64,000 bases of DNA. Source: Candidatus Acetothermia bacterium. GTDB lineage: Bacteria; Bipolaricaulota; Bipolaricaulia; RBG-16-55-9; JANLFV01. The position numbers and the translations under genes are program-made. The notes beneath the pieces are model-generated. The model saw only the letters and a list, made by a program, of their open reading frames with translations, did no database searches and had not been told where the DNA came from. The stretch lies in assembly GCA_024653345.1 (NCBI GenBank), contig JANLFV010000001.1, forward strand, positions 20,387-84,386. Direction: 5' to 3'. Shown in pieces: positions 49,374-57,903 of this stretch. The first letter of the stretch is position 1. Each line of letters opens with the position of its first letter.

Positions 49374-52300
49374 ATGGGGCCCTTGAGGATCTATCTGCTC
49401 GGCGAGCTTCGTGTTTATGCTGGCGAGGAGAGGATCGCTCTCCCGACCAAGCCGATCAAGGCCCTCTTTGCTTATCTTGTGACCCACCGCGAGCGGGGCT
49501 ATCCCCCGGAGATGCTGGCCGGGACCTTCTGGGGCGAGGCGAGCGAGGAGAGGGCCCGGGCGAGCTTGAATAATGCTCTCTCTGCCCTCCGACGGGCCCT
49601 GTCCGGTAGCATCGTTGTGGAGTATGGGAATCTCCGGTTTAACTCTAAGATCGAGTGCTGGCTCGATGTGGCGGAGTTCGAGGAGAGGCTAAGAGAGAGC
49701 CGGGGGCTCAAGCGGCCCGAGGAGAGATTGGGTCCCCTCCGGAGGGCGGTCGAGCTCTACCGCGGCGACTTCCTCGAGGGCTTCTACGACGACTGGGCTA
49801 TCGTCGAGCAGGAGCGGCTGCGCGAACTTTACCTGCAGGCATTGAGAGAGCTGGTTGGCTGCCACAGAGCCCTGAAGGAATACAGTCGAGCCATCGAGTG
49901 CTGTCGAAAGATCCTCGCGCTCAGCCCCTTAAGGGAGGAGATTCATCGGGAGCTCATGTATCTTCACTACACCCTCGGCGATCGGAATGCCGCTCTTCTC
50001 CAGTATCAGGAGTGCTACAAGGTATTGAAAGAGGAGTTGAAGGTCAAACCCCTCCCGGAGACGAAGGCCCTCTATGAAGAGATTCGAGAGCAGGCCGAAT
50101 TGGCGGGCTTGGAGCTCATCTCAGATCGACTCGCTCGGGCCAAGCTCCTCCTGGCCCGTTACCCCGAGCTCAGAGCCCCGTTCATCGGCCGGGCCGAGGA
50201 GCTGGCCAGGCTTGTTGCGACTTGGGAGAGGGCGAAGGCCGGCCAGGGCAGTTTGCTCCTGATCGCCGGTGAGGCCGGGGCGGGGAAGACCAGACTGGTC
50301 CGTGAGTTTCTCGGCCTGATCAGCAGAGAAGAACCCTCGGTCCTGATCGGAAACTGCTATCGCCCGGGCACTGGCCCCGGGCTCCCCTATCAGCCGTTAC
50401 GGGAGGCTCTCAGGGATTATCTGCCGCGGGTCGACCCGGCCCGATTGAAGCGGGTAAGGTCCTCCTGGCTCGAGGAAGTGGCCAAGCTCGTCCCTGAACT
50501 GAGCGATCTTGCGAGAGTCCCGGTCCCGGAACGCCTCCCTGTCCCCCTCCAGCCGGAGGAGCAGTGGCGGCTCACTATCGCCCTAACTCAATCGCTCATC
50601 GCCCTGGCTGAGGCGACCCAGCCTGAGCCAAGGCCCCTCTTGCTGGTCCTTGACGACCTCCACCAAGCCGACGAGAGCACCATCCAGTATCTCGACTATC
50701 TGGCCCACCACCTCCCGAGGGAGAGGATCTTGCTCCTCGGGACCTACCGGACTGAGGAAGTCCCGAGGCCTCTGGAGGAGTTGATCGCCCAACTCCAGCC
50801 CCGGGGCCTCCTGGAGCAGGTAAGCCTGGGCCGTCTCTCCCAGGAGGAGGCGGCTAGCCTGATCAGGCAGATGTTGAATCTCAGTGGAGAAGAGGAATTC
50901 ATCGAGAAGGTCTACCTCGAGACTGGGGGCAATCCTCTCTTCATCATCGAGCTGATGAAGTCTCTCATCGAGGGCGGGGCTCTTTCCATCGAAGAAGGCC
51001 AGTGGCGGATCCCCTCGGCCGGGGCGATTGAAGCTCATATCCCTCCAACGATCCGTGAGCTCGTCTCCGTCAGGCTGCGGCGGCTCAGCCACCAGAGGAG
51101 GGAATTGCTCGGCCTCGCGGCCGTCTCCGGCCAGGAGCTCGACCTTGAGGTCCTGGCCCGTGTCGATGGGCTTAAGGAGAGCGAGCTGGCGGAGGCGATC
51201 GAGGAACTTACCGATGCCCATTTCCTGGAGGAGCGGGAGGGCAGCTATCGCTTCTCGCATGAGCTGGTCCGTCAGGCGGTGTATGACAGCCTTGGGCCGC
51301 TCAAGCGCCGGCGACTCCATCTCCAGCTTGGGGAGGCCCTGGAGTTGGCCGCTCCTCACAGGGTCGAGGAGCTGGGTCATCACTTCTATCAAGGCCAGAG
51401 GTGGGAGCGGGCCTTCGCCTACCTGATGGAGGCCGCGGGGCGGGCCGAGAGGACCTATGCCCTCGGGGAGGCTCTCAGTTACCTCGATATGGCCGGGGAG
51501 GCCCTGCACCGGCTAAGGCCCCAGGGCCGGGGAGAAAGGGTTCAGCTCTTGGCCCGGGAGTTCGAGCTCCTCCAAAGGCGGGCCCGAATTTGTGGCACCC
51601 TGGGCCGGCGGAAAGAGCAGGAGGCGGGGATCAGGCGGCTCTTCTCGCTGGCCGAGGAGCTTGGGGACGAGGCCAAGCTGGCCGAGGCCCAGCACCAGCA
51701 TGTCGAGCTTCTCCTCTCCCAGGGAGAATTCCAAGAGGCCCGGATCGAGGCAGAGAAAGAGCTTGCGATCCGCATCAAGCTGGGGGACAAGCGGGGCGAG
51801 GCCCTCTGTTTGAGGTGCCTGACCGCGGTGTGCACGCACATCGCCGACTATCCCAGTGCGCTGGAGCATTGCAAGCGGTCTATGGAAGTATTCCGCGAGC
51901 TAGGGGACTCTCGAGGCGAGGCCGCCGCGCTGGGGGACTCCGGGCTGATCTATTGGTATCTTGGGCAGTATGAGCAGGCGGGGGCTGCACTCGAGAGAGC
52001 CCACACGCTCAGCGGGGAGGCCGGGGACAGGCAGGCCCAGGGGCGGCTCCTGAACAACCTTGGGGCCTTCCGCTGGCGGCTGGGGGACTACACGAGGGCC
52101 CTGGAAGCCTTCACATCGGCCAGCCAGCTCGCGCAGGAGGCTGGCGATCGCCGGGGCGAGTTGAATGCCCTGGGGAACATCGCAGCGCTCTGGGCCTCTC
52201 TCGGGAGGTATGAGGAGGCCAAGGACCTCCAAGAGCAGGCCCTCTCTGGGAGGCGTGAGATCAGGGATCGGCGGGGAGAGGCCCTGAGCCTCTACAACCT

Positions 52301-52841
52301 TGGGATCGTCGAGCGCTCCCTCGGCCGGCCCACCCGGGCGATCCGATACCTCAACGACTCCCTCGAGATATGCTGCGCGACCGACGACAGGAGGAGGGAG
52401 GCCGTGGCTCGCAATGAGCTGGGGTTCACTTACCTGTCCATAGGAAGAACTGAGGAAGCTCTGGAGCAGCTCCGGCAGGCCAAGGCCATAAACTCCCGGC
52501 TGAACGACTCGGTCGTCGAGGTCGAGAACCTCGCCTATTGCAGTCTGGCCCATCTCTTCAGGGGGGAGGCGGAGACGGCCTTGGAGTGCTCAGCCCGGGC
52601 GGTGGCGCTCCTCGAGGCCGGGGTGATCCCCGAGGCTCCGCAGCTGGTCTATTTCGCCCATTCAAAGGCACTGGCGGCGAGAGGGGTCAAGGCCGCGGCC
52701 GCGAGCTACCTGGAGAAGGCGGCAGCCGAAGTTCATAAGCGGGCCGATAATCTCAAGGACAGCCGCCTGCGAGAGAGCTTCCTCAATAGCGGGGTCAATC
52801 GGGAGATCGTCCTCGCCACGGAGGGAGGGTCGGCCAATTAG
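49374..52841 (+). CDS. BTAD/AAA-ATPase/TPR transcriptional regulator
   Basis: 1155 residues. N-terminal winged-helix domain like SARP regulators (LRIYLLGELRVYAGEERIAL, ALSALRRAL), then the bacterial transcriptional activator domain about 105-245 (YRGDFLEGFYDDW, LHYTLGDRNAALLQYQE), an AAA ATPase about 265-560 with Walker A GEAGAGKT (about 298) and Walker B LLLVLDDLHQADES (about 422), and about ten TPR repeats to the end. MalT/SARP-like regulators of this layout bind ATP and a signal, then activate genes. Its targets are unknown; the yhbD-like operon follows 30 bp later but has its own promoter. Confidence 0.92.
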   Translation: MGPLRIYLLGELRVYAGEERIALPTKPIKALFAYLVTHRERGYPPEMLAGTFWGEASEERARASLNNALSALRRALSGSIVVEYGNLRFNSKIECWLDVAEFEERLRESRGLKRPEERLGPLRRAVELYRGDFLEGFYDDWAIVEQERLRELYLQALRELVGCHRALKEYSRAIECCRKILALSPLREEIHRELMYLHYTLGDRNAALLQYQECYKVLKEELKVKPLPETKALYEEIREQAELAGLELISDRLARAKLLLARYPELRAPFIGRAEELARLVATWERAKAGQGSLLLIAGEAGAGKTRLVREFLGLISREEPSVLIGNCYRPGTGPGLPYQPLREALRDYLPRVDPARLKRVRSSWLEEVAKLVPELSDLARVPVPERLPVPLQPEEQWRLTIALTQSLIALAEATQPEPRPLLLVLDDLHQADESTIQYLDYLAHHLPRERILLLGTYRTEEVPRPLEELIAQLQPRGLLEQVSLGRLSQEEAASLIRQMLNLSGEEEFIEKVYLETGGNPLFIIELMKSLIEGGALSIEEGQWRIPSAGAIEAHIPPTIRELVSVRLRRLSHQRRELLGLAAVSGQELDLEVLARVDGLKESELAEAIEELTDAHFLEEREGSYRFSHELVRQAVYDSLGPLKRRRLHLQLGEALELAAPHRVEELGHHFYQGQRWERAFAYLMEAAGRAERTYALGEALSYLDMAGEALHRLRPQGRGERVQLLAREFELLQRRARICGTLGRRKEQEAGIRRLFSLAEELGDEAKLAEAQHQHVELLLSQGEFQEARIEAEKELAIRIKLGDKRGEALCLRCLTAVCTHIADYPSALEHCKRSMEVFRELGDSRGEAAALGDSGLIYWYLGQYEQAGAALERAHTLSGEAGDRQAQGRLLNNLGAFRWRLGDYTRALEAFTSASQLAQEAGDRRGELNALGNIAALWASLGRYEEAKDLQEQALSGRREIRDRRGEALSLYNLGIVERSLGRPTRAIRYLNDSLEICCATDDRRREAVARNELGFTYLSIGRTEEALEQLRQAKAINSRLNDSVVEVENLAYCSLAHLFRGEAETALECSARAVALLEAGVIPEAPQLVYFAHSKALAARGVKAAAASYLEKAAAEVHKRADNLKDSRLRESFLNSGVNREIVLATEGGSAN

Positions 52842-52871
52842 CCCATTCTGAAGGGCATTTCTTGCCAGGGC

Positions 52872-52900
52872 TTGCGCTCGTAACAGTGTTATGTTATAAT
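52872..52900 (+). promoter_or_regulatory. Promoter of the yhbD-bactofilin operon
   Basis: TTGCGC (52872-52877), 17-bp spacer, TGT-TATAAT (hexamer 52895-52900). The spacer contains motif ACAGTGTTATGTT (52883-52895). At the transcription start lies an inverted repeat CCGACC-2-GGTCGG (52906-52919), which could be an operator or a 5' hairpin. Confidence 0.7.
52883..52895. repeat. Motif ACARTGTTATGTT, copy 1 (second at 53285-53297)
   Basis: 12 of 13 bases match ACAATGTTATGTT at 53285-53297. Copy 1 sits in the promoter spacer, copy 2 ahead of the yhbD-like gene. A possible binding site for the MerR-like protein encoded downstream. Confidence 0.5.
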
Positions 52901-52949
52901 GAACCCCGACCGGGGTCGGCGCGACTGACCTCGTTGAAGGAGGCAAAAA

Positions 52950-53282
52950 ATGGAGACAATGTTCGATCTGGATATCCGGACCAGAGTAGCTGAAGAGCGC
53001 CACCGCGAACTCCTCCGCCAGGCGGAAGAGGAGCGCCAGGCCAAGATTGGCAGGAACGGAGACGCCCGAAGGAGGCTGAGGCCTCTTCCCTCTCCCGGCT
53101 TGATGAGACCCCACCTGAGGGCTGAGCGCCAGGGGAGGCACCTGGGACAGATGATCTACAATTGCTACATCGAGCTGCTCGAGCGGGGCTTGTCTCGACA
53201 CGAGGCGCTCGAGCTGACTAAGAGCCTCACTAGCCACCTTGACCGCTGCAGCCCCGGCGGCCCACGCCGCGCGCTGGGCTAG
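52950..53282 (+). CDS. Hypothetical protein, first gene of the yhbD-like operon
   Basis: 110 residues, starting after GAAGGAGG. The N-terminal half is a charged helix (EERHRELLRQAEEERQAKIG) and the C-terminal half a small helical domain (MIYNCYIELLERGLSRHEALELTKSL; core YIELLERGLSRHEALE). The middle is rich in Arg and Pro. No family recognised. Confidence 0.6.
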   Translation: METMFDLDIRTRVAEERHRELLRQAEEERQAKIGRNGDARRRLRPLPSPGLMRPHLRAERQGRHLGQMIYNCYIELLERGLSRHEALELTKSLTSHLDRCSPGGPRRALG

Positions 53283-53284
53283 GC

Positions 53285-53297
53285 ACAATGTTATGTT
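53285..53297. repeat. Motif ACARTGTTATGTT, copy 2
   Basis: Second copy of the motif, in the 36-bp gap between the operon's first gene and the yhbD-like gene. No -10 box follows here, so its role is more likely protein binding than promoter. Confidence 0.45.
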
Positions 53298-53318
53298 CTG
53301 GGAAGGCGGTGAGCGCAG

Positions 53319-53978
53319 ATGGCGGAGGAGTTGATCTCCAAGAAGGAGGTCCTCGAACAGACCGGTATCTCCTACGGCCAGTTCTACCGCTGGAAGCGGA
53401 TGGGGATCATCCCCGAGTCCTGGTTTGTCCGCAAGTCGACCTTCACCGGCCAGGAGACCTTCCTCCCCAAGGAGAAGATCCTGGAGCGGATCGAGAAGAT
53501 CAAGGAGTTAAAGGACAAGTATAGCCTGGAGGAACTGGCGGAACTCTTCTCGCCCGAGCTGGCCGAGGCAGGCTTCTCCGCGGAGGAAGTGGCCCGGATG
53601 GGCTGGCTCTCCGACGAGGTCCGGCACTACTACGCGGCGGTGCGGAAGGCCAAGGGCCCTTACTCCTTCAAGGAGATCTTCTACCTCGCCGTGATCGAGC
53701 GCCTGCGGGAGCAGGAGCTTGCGCCCGAGGAGTTGGAGTTGGCCATTGCCACACTCCTCGAGCACGAATTCGAGGCGAGAGAAGGCCAGCCGTGGCACCT
53801 CGCGGTCGCGCGGAAGGGGCTCGACAGCAAGCTCTTCATCACCAAGGTCAAGCCCACGATGAGCTTCTGCCTGATCTTCACGGAGTGCCTGCTCGATCCC
53901 CAGACGAAGGTCGTGGCCGAGGTGGACTTGAACCGGGTCCTGGAGGAGTTGAAACTCAAGCTGAGGGGGGTGCACTAG
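53319..53978 (+). CDS. YhbD-like MerR-type regulator (DUF4004)
   Basis: 219 residues. EELISKKEVLEQTGISYGQFYRWKRMGIIP (core TGISYGQFYRWKRMGIIP) and the next phrase KSTFTGQETFLPKEKILERI are nearly diagnostic of the YhbD family, a MerR-like winged helix with a C-terminal sensor-like region. In Bacillus, yhbD precedes yhbE and yhbF, which encode bactofilins; here too a bactofilin gene follows directly (0-bp gap). It probably controls its own operon. Confidence 0.9.
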   Translation: MAEELISKKEVLEQTGISYGQFYRWKRMGIIPESWFVRKSTFTGQETFLPKEKILERIEKIKELKDKYSLEELAELFSPELAEAGFSAEEVARMGWLSDEVRHYYAAVRKAKGPYSFKEIFYLAVIERLREQELAPEELELAIATLLEHEFEAREGQPWHLAVARKGLDSKLFITKVKPTMSFCLIFTECLLDPQTKVVAEVDLNRVLEELKLKLRGVH

Positions 53979-54701
53979 ATGGCTGAGGAGCGGAAGAACG
54001 CGAGCATCTCGGGTGCGGGGAAGCTGAGTGGCGGAATCTACGATACGGTCAAGGTGGCCGGCTCGGGGAAGATCGAGGGCGACGTAGATGCTAACCAGAT
54101 CAGCACTGCCGGGGCGTGCAAGATCGAGGGGAATGTCAAGGCCCAGCGGATGAAGACGGCGGGGGCCTGCAAGATCGTCGGCGATGTCCAAGCGCGGGAG
54201 TTGAAGACCGCCGGCTCGTGCAGCGTCGAGGGGCGGGTCGAGGCCGAGGCCCTGGAGAGCGCCGGGGCCCAGACGGTCCTCAAGAGCATCAGCGCCAAGC
54301 AGATCGATGCCGCCGGGTCGTTCAGGGTCGGCGGGGATGTGGAGGCCGATCGCTTCAGCGCGAAGGGGAGCATCGACATCGGCGGGCTCCTCTCGGCCGA
54401 CGAGATCCACCTCGAGCTCGGCGGGCGCTCGACTATTCGCGAGATCGGCGGTGAGCGGATCGAGGTCCGGAAGCTCAGCAGAGGCTGGCACTTCATCATC
54501 AACCTCGGAGGCTGGGGGTCGAGCTCCCTGGAGGCCGAGACGATCGAGGGAGACGAGGTCCGCCTGGAGGCGACCAGGGCCAAGACCGTCCGGGGAAAGC
54601 GGGTCGTGATCGGCGAGGACTGCCGGATAGACAGGGTGGAATACACCGAATCGCTTCAAGTGGACAAGGCCGCGGCGGTCAAGGAGCAGGTCAAGGTCTG
54701 A
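53979..54701 (+). CDS. Bactofilin-like polymer-forming protein (YhbE/YhbF type)
   Basis: 240 residues. A regular beta-helix pattern of about 17-residue turns (GSGKIEGDVDANQISTAGAC, GACKIEGNVKAQRMKTAGAC; similar rungs repeat about nine times), then a less regular C-terminal part. Such proteins form cytoplasmic filaments, often membrane-attached. The neighbours encode a two-helix membrane protein and a DUF4097 beta-repeat protein, suggesting an envelope-associated scaffold. Confidence 0.88.
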   Translation: MAEERKNASISGAGKLSGGIYDTVKVAGSGKIEGDVDANQISTAGACKIEGNVKAQRMKTAGACKIVGDVQARELKTAGSCSVEGRVEAEALESAGAQTVLKSISAKQIDAAGSFRVGGDVEADRFSAKGSIDIGGLLSADEIHLELGGRSTIREIGGERIEVRKLSRGWHFIINLGGWGSSSLEAETIEGDEVRLEATRAKTVRGKRVVIGEDCRIDRVEYTESLQVDKAAAVKEQVKV

Positions 54702-54713
54702 GAGGAGTTGACC

Positions 54714-54923
54714 ATGTGGCTGTTAGGACTGATCTTAGGGTTGGTGGGGAGCATCATCGGGATCGTCTTTGGCCTCTTGGGGGCCATCTTCGGAGGGGGT
54801 GCGGGGCTCCTCGCCCTGACGGTCATCTTGATCGTCGTTCTTGTAGTCCTCGCTGTGCTCCTCTCCCCCTGGGTCCTCCTGGGGTTGCTGGCGTGGGCGA
54901 TCTATCGCGTGGTGCGGCACTAG
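54714..54923 (+). CDS. Small two-helix membrane protein
   Basis: 69 residues, nearly all hydrophobic: a Gly-rich first helix (GLILGLVGSIIGIVFGLLGA) and a second (LTVILIVVLVVLAVLLSPWV), then a short basic end (YRVVRH). ATG 54714 is chosen for GAGGAG 6 nt upstream; TTG 54708 is less likely. Possibly the membrane anchor for the bactofilin made from the same message. Confidence 0.75.
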   Translation: MWLLGLILGLVGSIIGIVFGLLGAIFGGGAGLLALTVILIVVLVVLAVLLSPWVLLGLLAWAIYRVVRH

Positions 54924-54941
54924 CGCAAGAGGAGGTCTCTC

Positions 54942-55829
54942 ATGTGGCCATTCAAAGCGACAGTTGGGGATTCCTTCGAGAGGACGCTGGAGGTGAGCGG
55001 GCCGGTGAAGCTCGAGGTCGAGACCGGGAGCGGGGACATCAGCGTGAAGCGCGGTCCGGAGGGTCAAGTTCGGGTCAGGGCTCGCTTCGAGGTCCGTGCG
55101 GGAGGCGAGGAGGAGGCACGGCGGCTCGCGGCGCAGATCAAAGCCGACCCTCCGATCAAGCAGCTCGGGAAGACAATCAAGATCGGCGACCTCGAGAAGT
55201 ATCGCGCGGCCGCCCTGCTCCGGCACCCCTCGGTCGTCATGGAATTCGACATCGAGGCCCCTGCCGAGACAGCAGTGGAGCTGGACTCCGGCTCGGGCGA
55301 TCAACGGGTCTCGGGGCTCAAGGGGCCAGTCTCAGCAGACACCGGCTCGGGCGATGTCGAGATCAGCGAGATCGAGGGGGAGGTCAAGATCGATACGGGC
55401 AGCGGGAGCGTTGCGGCCCGCGACATCGCCGGGGATATTGAAGTGGACGCGAGCAGTGGCGATGTGCGCCTGGCCCGAATCGGCGGTGACATCGACATCG
55501 ATGTCAGCTCGGGCGATGTGGCGCTGAAGGATGTGCGGGGGGCCCTGGAAGTGGACGCGGGGAGTGGCGATGTCACCGTGGACTCCACGATAGCCGCTGG
55601 CACGAGCTGGGAGATCGATACGGGCTCAGGAGATGTGAGCCTTGCTCTTCCCCGTGGCACCCGGGCAAGTATCCGCGCCGAGACAGGCTCAGGAGAGGTC
55701 GAGAGCGACTTCCCCTTGGCCACTTCCCGCAAGGGGGAGATAGGGTCGAGCGAGGATGCGGGCGAGGAAGGGGAGCCTCGGATCAGGGTCGAGACCGGCA
55801 GCGGGGACATCAGGATCAAGGCGAGCTAG
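54942..55829 (+). CDS. DUF4097 beta-repeat protein
   Basis: 295 residues with no signal peptide. The sequence repeats xVxxGSGDVxVxxxxG about ten times (VETGSGDISVKRG, VDASSGDVRLARIGG, IDVSSGDVALKDVRG), the DUF4097/adhesin-like beta-helix. Such proteins often pair with bactofilins and PspC-type genes in Firmicutes. ATG 54942 follows AAGAGGAGG. The lack of an export signal argues for a cytoplasmic or membrane-surface location. Confidence 0.87.
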   Translation: MWPFKATVGDSFERTLEVSGPVKLEVETGSGDISVKRGPEGQVRVRARFEVRAGGEEEARRLAAQIKADPPIKQLGKTIKIGDLEKYRAAALLRHPSVVMEFDIEAPAETAVELDSGSGDQRVSGLKGPVSADTGSGDVEISEIEGEVKIDTGSGSVAARDIAGDIEVDASSGDVRLARIGGDIDIDVSSGDVALKDVRGALEVDAGSGDVTVDSTIAAGTSWEIDTGSGDVSLALPRGTRASIRAETGSGEVESDFPLATSRKGEIGSSEDAGEEGEPRIRVETGSGDIRIKAS

Positions 55830-55841
55830 AAGGGGGCAAGG

Positions 55842-57491
55842 ATGGCGAACAACCCAAGCGAAGCGGAGTTCTATGAGAGGGCCAACGCGTTCATCGACCG
55901 GCTGCTTAAAGAGGCCCCCGTGGTCGCGACCCAGCTCGGGGACCATCGTTTCGACGACCGCCTGGCGGACTACGACAGGGCGAGCCTGGCCCGGCAGGAG
56001 CGGGAGGTGAGGGAGGCCCTGGCGGAGTTCGGGCTGTTCGAGCCAGAGGGCTTTGATGTGGACGCCAAGATCGACCATCGCCTGATGGTCCAGATCGCCC
56101 GCTCGATCCTCCGCGGCTTCGAGAAGTTCAAGGGCCACCTCCGCAACCCCAGCATGTATTCCGACGAGTGCTTGAGCGGGGTCTTCCTCCTCCTGATCCG
56201 GGAATTCGCCCCACTGGAGGAGCGCTTGGAGAAGGTCCTCGGGAGGCTCCGGGCCATCCCGGAGGTGCTCTCCCAGGGGAAGGAAAACCTTAACCCAGGG
56301 GAGGTCCCGCCGGTGTGGTGCGAGGTGGCCTTGGAGAGCTCAAGACAGGGCCTAAAGCTGTTCACCATGCTCATCCCACTCCTCAGCCTAAAGACCCCAC
56401 GACTTGCCCCACGGCTTATCTTAGCGAATCGAAGGGCAGCTGCGGCCCTCAAGGACTATATTAAGTTCCTCGAGCGCGAAGTCCTCCCTCAGGCAAAAGG
56501 CCAGTTCGCTGTGGGCAAAGAGCTCTTCGAAGAACTGCTCCGTGAGAACCACATGCTCGATTACACCGCTGAGGAGTTGCTCCAAACCGGCTGGCAGCTC
56601 TTCGAGGAGACCAAGCAGCAGATGGAAAAGCTGGCCCGCGAGCTCGACCCCAAGAAGAGCGCCAAGCAGCTTCTCGAGGCGGCCAAGGCCGACCATCCGA
56701 AGGCTGAGGAGTTGCTCGAGGTCTACCGCTGGGAGATGGCCAGGGCGAGGGAGTTCGTCCGGGCACATGAGATAGCCACAATCCCCGCTGGCGAGTCCTT
56801 GAAGGTCGAGGCGACCCCGCCGTTCCTGCGCGGGATCATCCCCTATGCGGCCTACATGATGCCCGGGCCGCTGGAGAGGGTCCAGCAGGGGATCTTTCTC
56901 GTCACGCCGGTCGATCCGAAAAGTTCTAAGAAGGAGCAGGAGGAGAAGCTCAAGGGACATAACTGGGCCAAGCTCCCCGTGACCGCCCTCCACGAGGCCT
57001 ACCCCGGCCACCACCTCCAACTGGTCTACGCCAATAAGGTGGGCTCGCTCCCACGCAAGTTGGGCACGTTCATCTCCACACTGTTCATCGAGGGCTGGGC
57101 CTTCTATTGCGAGGAACTGATGGAGAGGCTCGGCTACATCGCCGAGCCGCTGCAGCGGCTCGGCCGCCTGAACGACCAGCTCTGGCGGGCAGCCCGAATT
57201 GTCTTGGATGCCTCGCTCTACACGGGGAAGATGACGGTGGCGGAGGGCATCAACCTTCTAGTGGACAGGGTTGGCCTGGAGCGGTCAAACGCCCTCGCCG
57301 AGGTCCGGCGCTACACTCTAAGCCCGACCCAGCCGATGAGCTACTTAATCGGGAAGCTGGAGATCCTCAAGCTGATAGAAGAATACAAGAAGAGGCATCC
57401 GAATGCATCGTTGAGGGAGGTCCACGACGCCGTGCTCTCCTGCGGCTCGCTTCCGCCCCGGCTGATGCGGGAGCGGCTGCTTGCTGATTAG
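55842..57491 (+). CDS. DUF885 zinc-peptidase-like protein
   Basis: 549 residues, within the usual DUF885 range. The family motif HEAYPGHHLQL is present near residue 385 and a later glutamate in FIEGWAFYCEELM completes a gluzincin-like site. DUF885 members are presumed metallopeptidases of the thermolysin-like fold; substrate unknown. No signal peptide. Last gene of the yhbD-like operon, starting 12 bp after DUF4097. Confidence 0.87.
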   Translation: MANNPSEAEFYERANAFIDRLLKEAPVVATQLGDHRFDDRLADYDRASLARQEREVREALAEFGLFEPEGFDVDAKIDHRLMVQIARSILRGFEKFKGHLRNPSMYSDECLSGVFLLLIREFAPLEERLEKVLGRLRAIPEVLSQGKENLNPGEVPPVWCEVALESSRQGLKLFTMLIPLLSLKTPRLAPRLILANRRAAAALKDYIKFLEREVLPQAKGQFAVGKELFEELLRENHMLDYTAEELLQTGWQLFEETKQQMEKLARELDPKKSAKQLLEAAKADHPKAEELLEVYRWEMARAREFVRAHEIATIPAGESLKVEATPPFLRGIIPYAAYMMPGPLERVQQGIFLVTPVDPKSSKKEQEEKLKGHNWAKLPVTALHEAYPGHHLQLVYANKVGSLPRKLGTFISTLFIEGWAFYCEELMERLGYIAEPLQRLGRLNDQLWRAARIVLDASLYTGKMTVAEGINLLVDRVGLERSNALAEVRRYTLSPTQPMSYLIGKLEILKLIEEYKKRHPNASLREVHDAVLSCGSLPPRLMRERLLAD

Positions 57492-57650
57492 CCGGATCGT
57501 CTTTCCGTCCACTGCTTACCGCCAGTCTGCCCTGCTGGAGCGACGGCCGATCCCTCTTCCAGTGAAGACCGCGCATCGCCATCGGCTCACGCCGCTTGTC
57601 CTCCAACGGATTCTCAAGATCCCCACTAGACCTTGGTCTTGTGTGAGCCC
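57492..57650. other. Gene-free interval before rpmH
   Basis: About 160 bp with no gene. AAGACC/GGTCTT-type short repeats (ACCTTGGTCTTG near 57630) could serve as a weak terminator. Nothing else recognised. Confidence 0.3.
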
Positions 57651-57679
57651 TTGCCCGTCGGGGAGAGAGCTGAGATAAT
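57651..57679 (+). promoter_or_regulatory. rpmH promoter
   Basis: TTGCCC (57651-57656), 17-bp spacer, TGA-GATAAT (57674-57679). The leader of about 78 nt ends in a strong ribosome site. Confidence 0.55.
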
Positions 57680-57763
57680 CTGAGGGCAACGCCGTTCCGT
57701 CAGAGAGAGCGGCAGGCGACGGTATCATAAGACTAGAGCTAGAGAGCCAGGAGGTGACGGACT

Positions 57764-57901
57764 GTGCCGAAGAGGACTTTTCAGCCGCACAACCGGCGGA
57801 GGCAGCAGATCCACGGCTTCCTCGCACGGATGCGGACGAAGGGCGGCCGGCGGACGATCGCCCGCCGGAGAGCGAAGGGCCGCCAGAGACTCGCTGTCTA
57901 G
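57764..57901 (+). CDS. rpmH: 50S ribosomal protein L34
   Basis: 45 residues: [19 protein letters not shown], then [19 protein letters not shown] and the end QRLAV, an unmistakable full-length L34. GTG 57764 is the start, with AGGAGGTG 7 nt upstream. It lies in a different frame from the M48 peptidase that follows 2 bp later. The usual downstream partners rnpA and yidC, and dnaA upstream, are missing from this locus. Confidence 0.96.
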   Translation: MPKRTFQPHNRRRQQIHGFLARMRTKGGRRTIARRRAKGRQRLAV

Positions 57902-57903
57902 CG

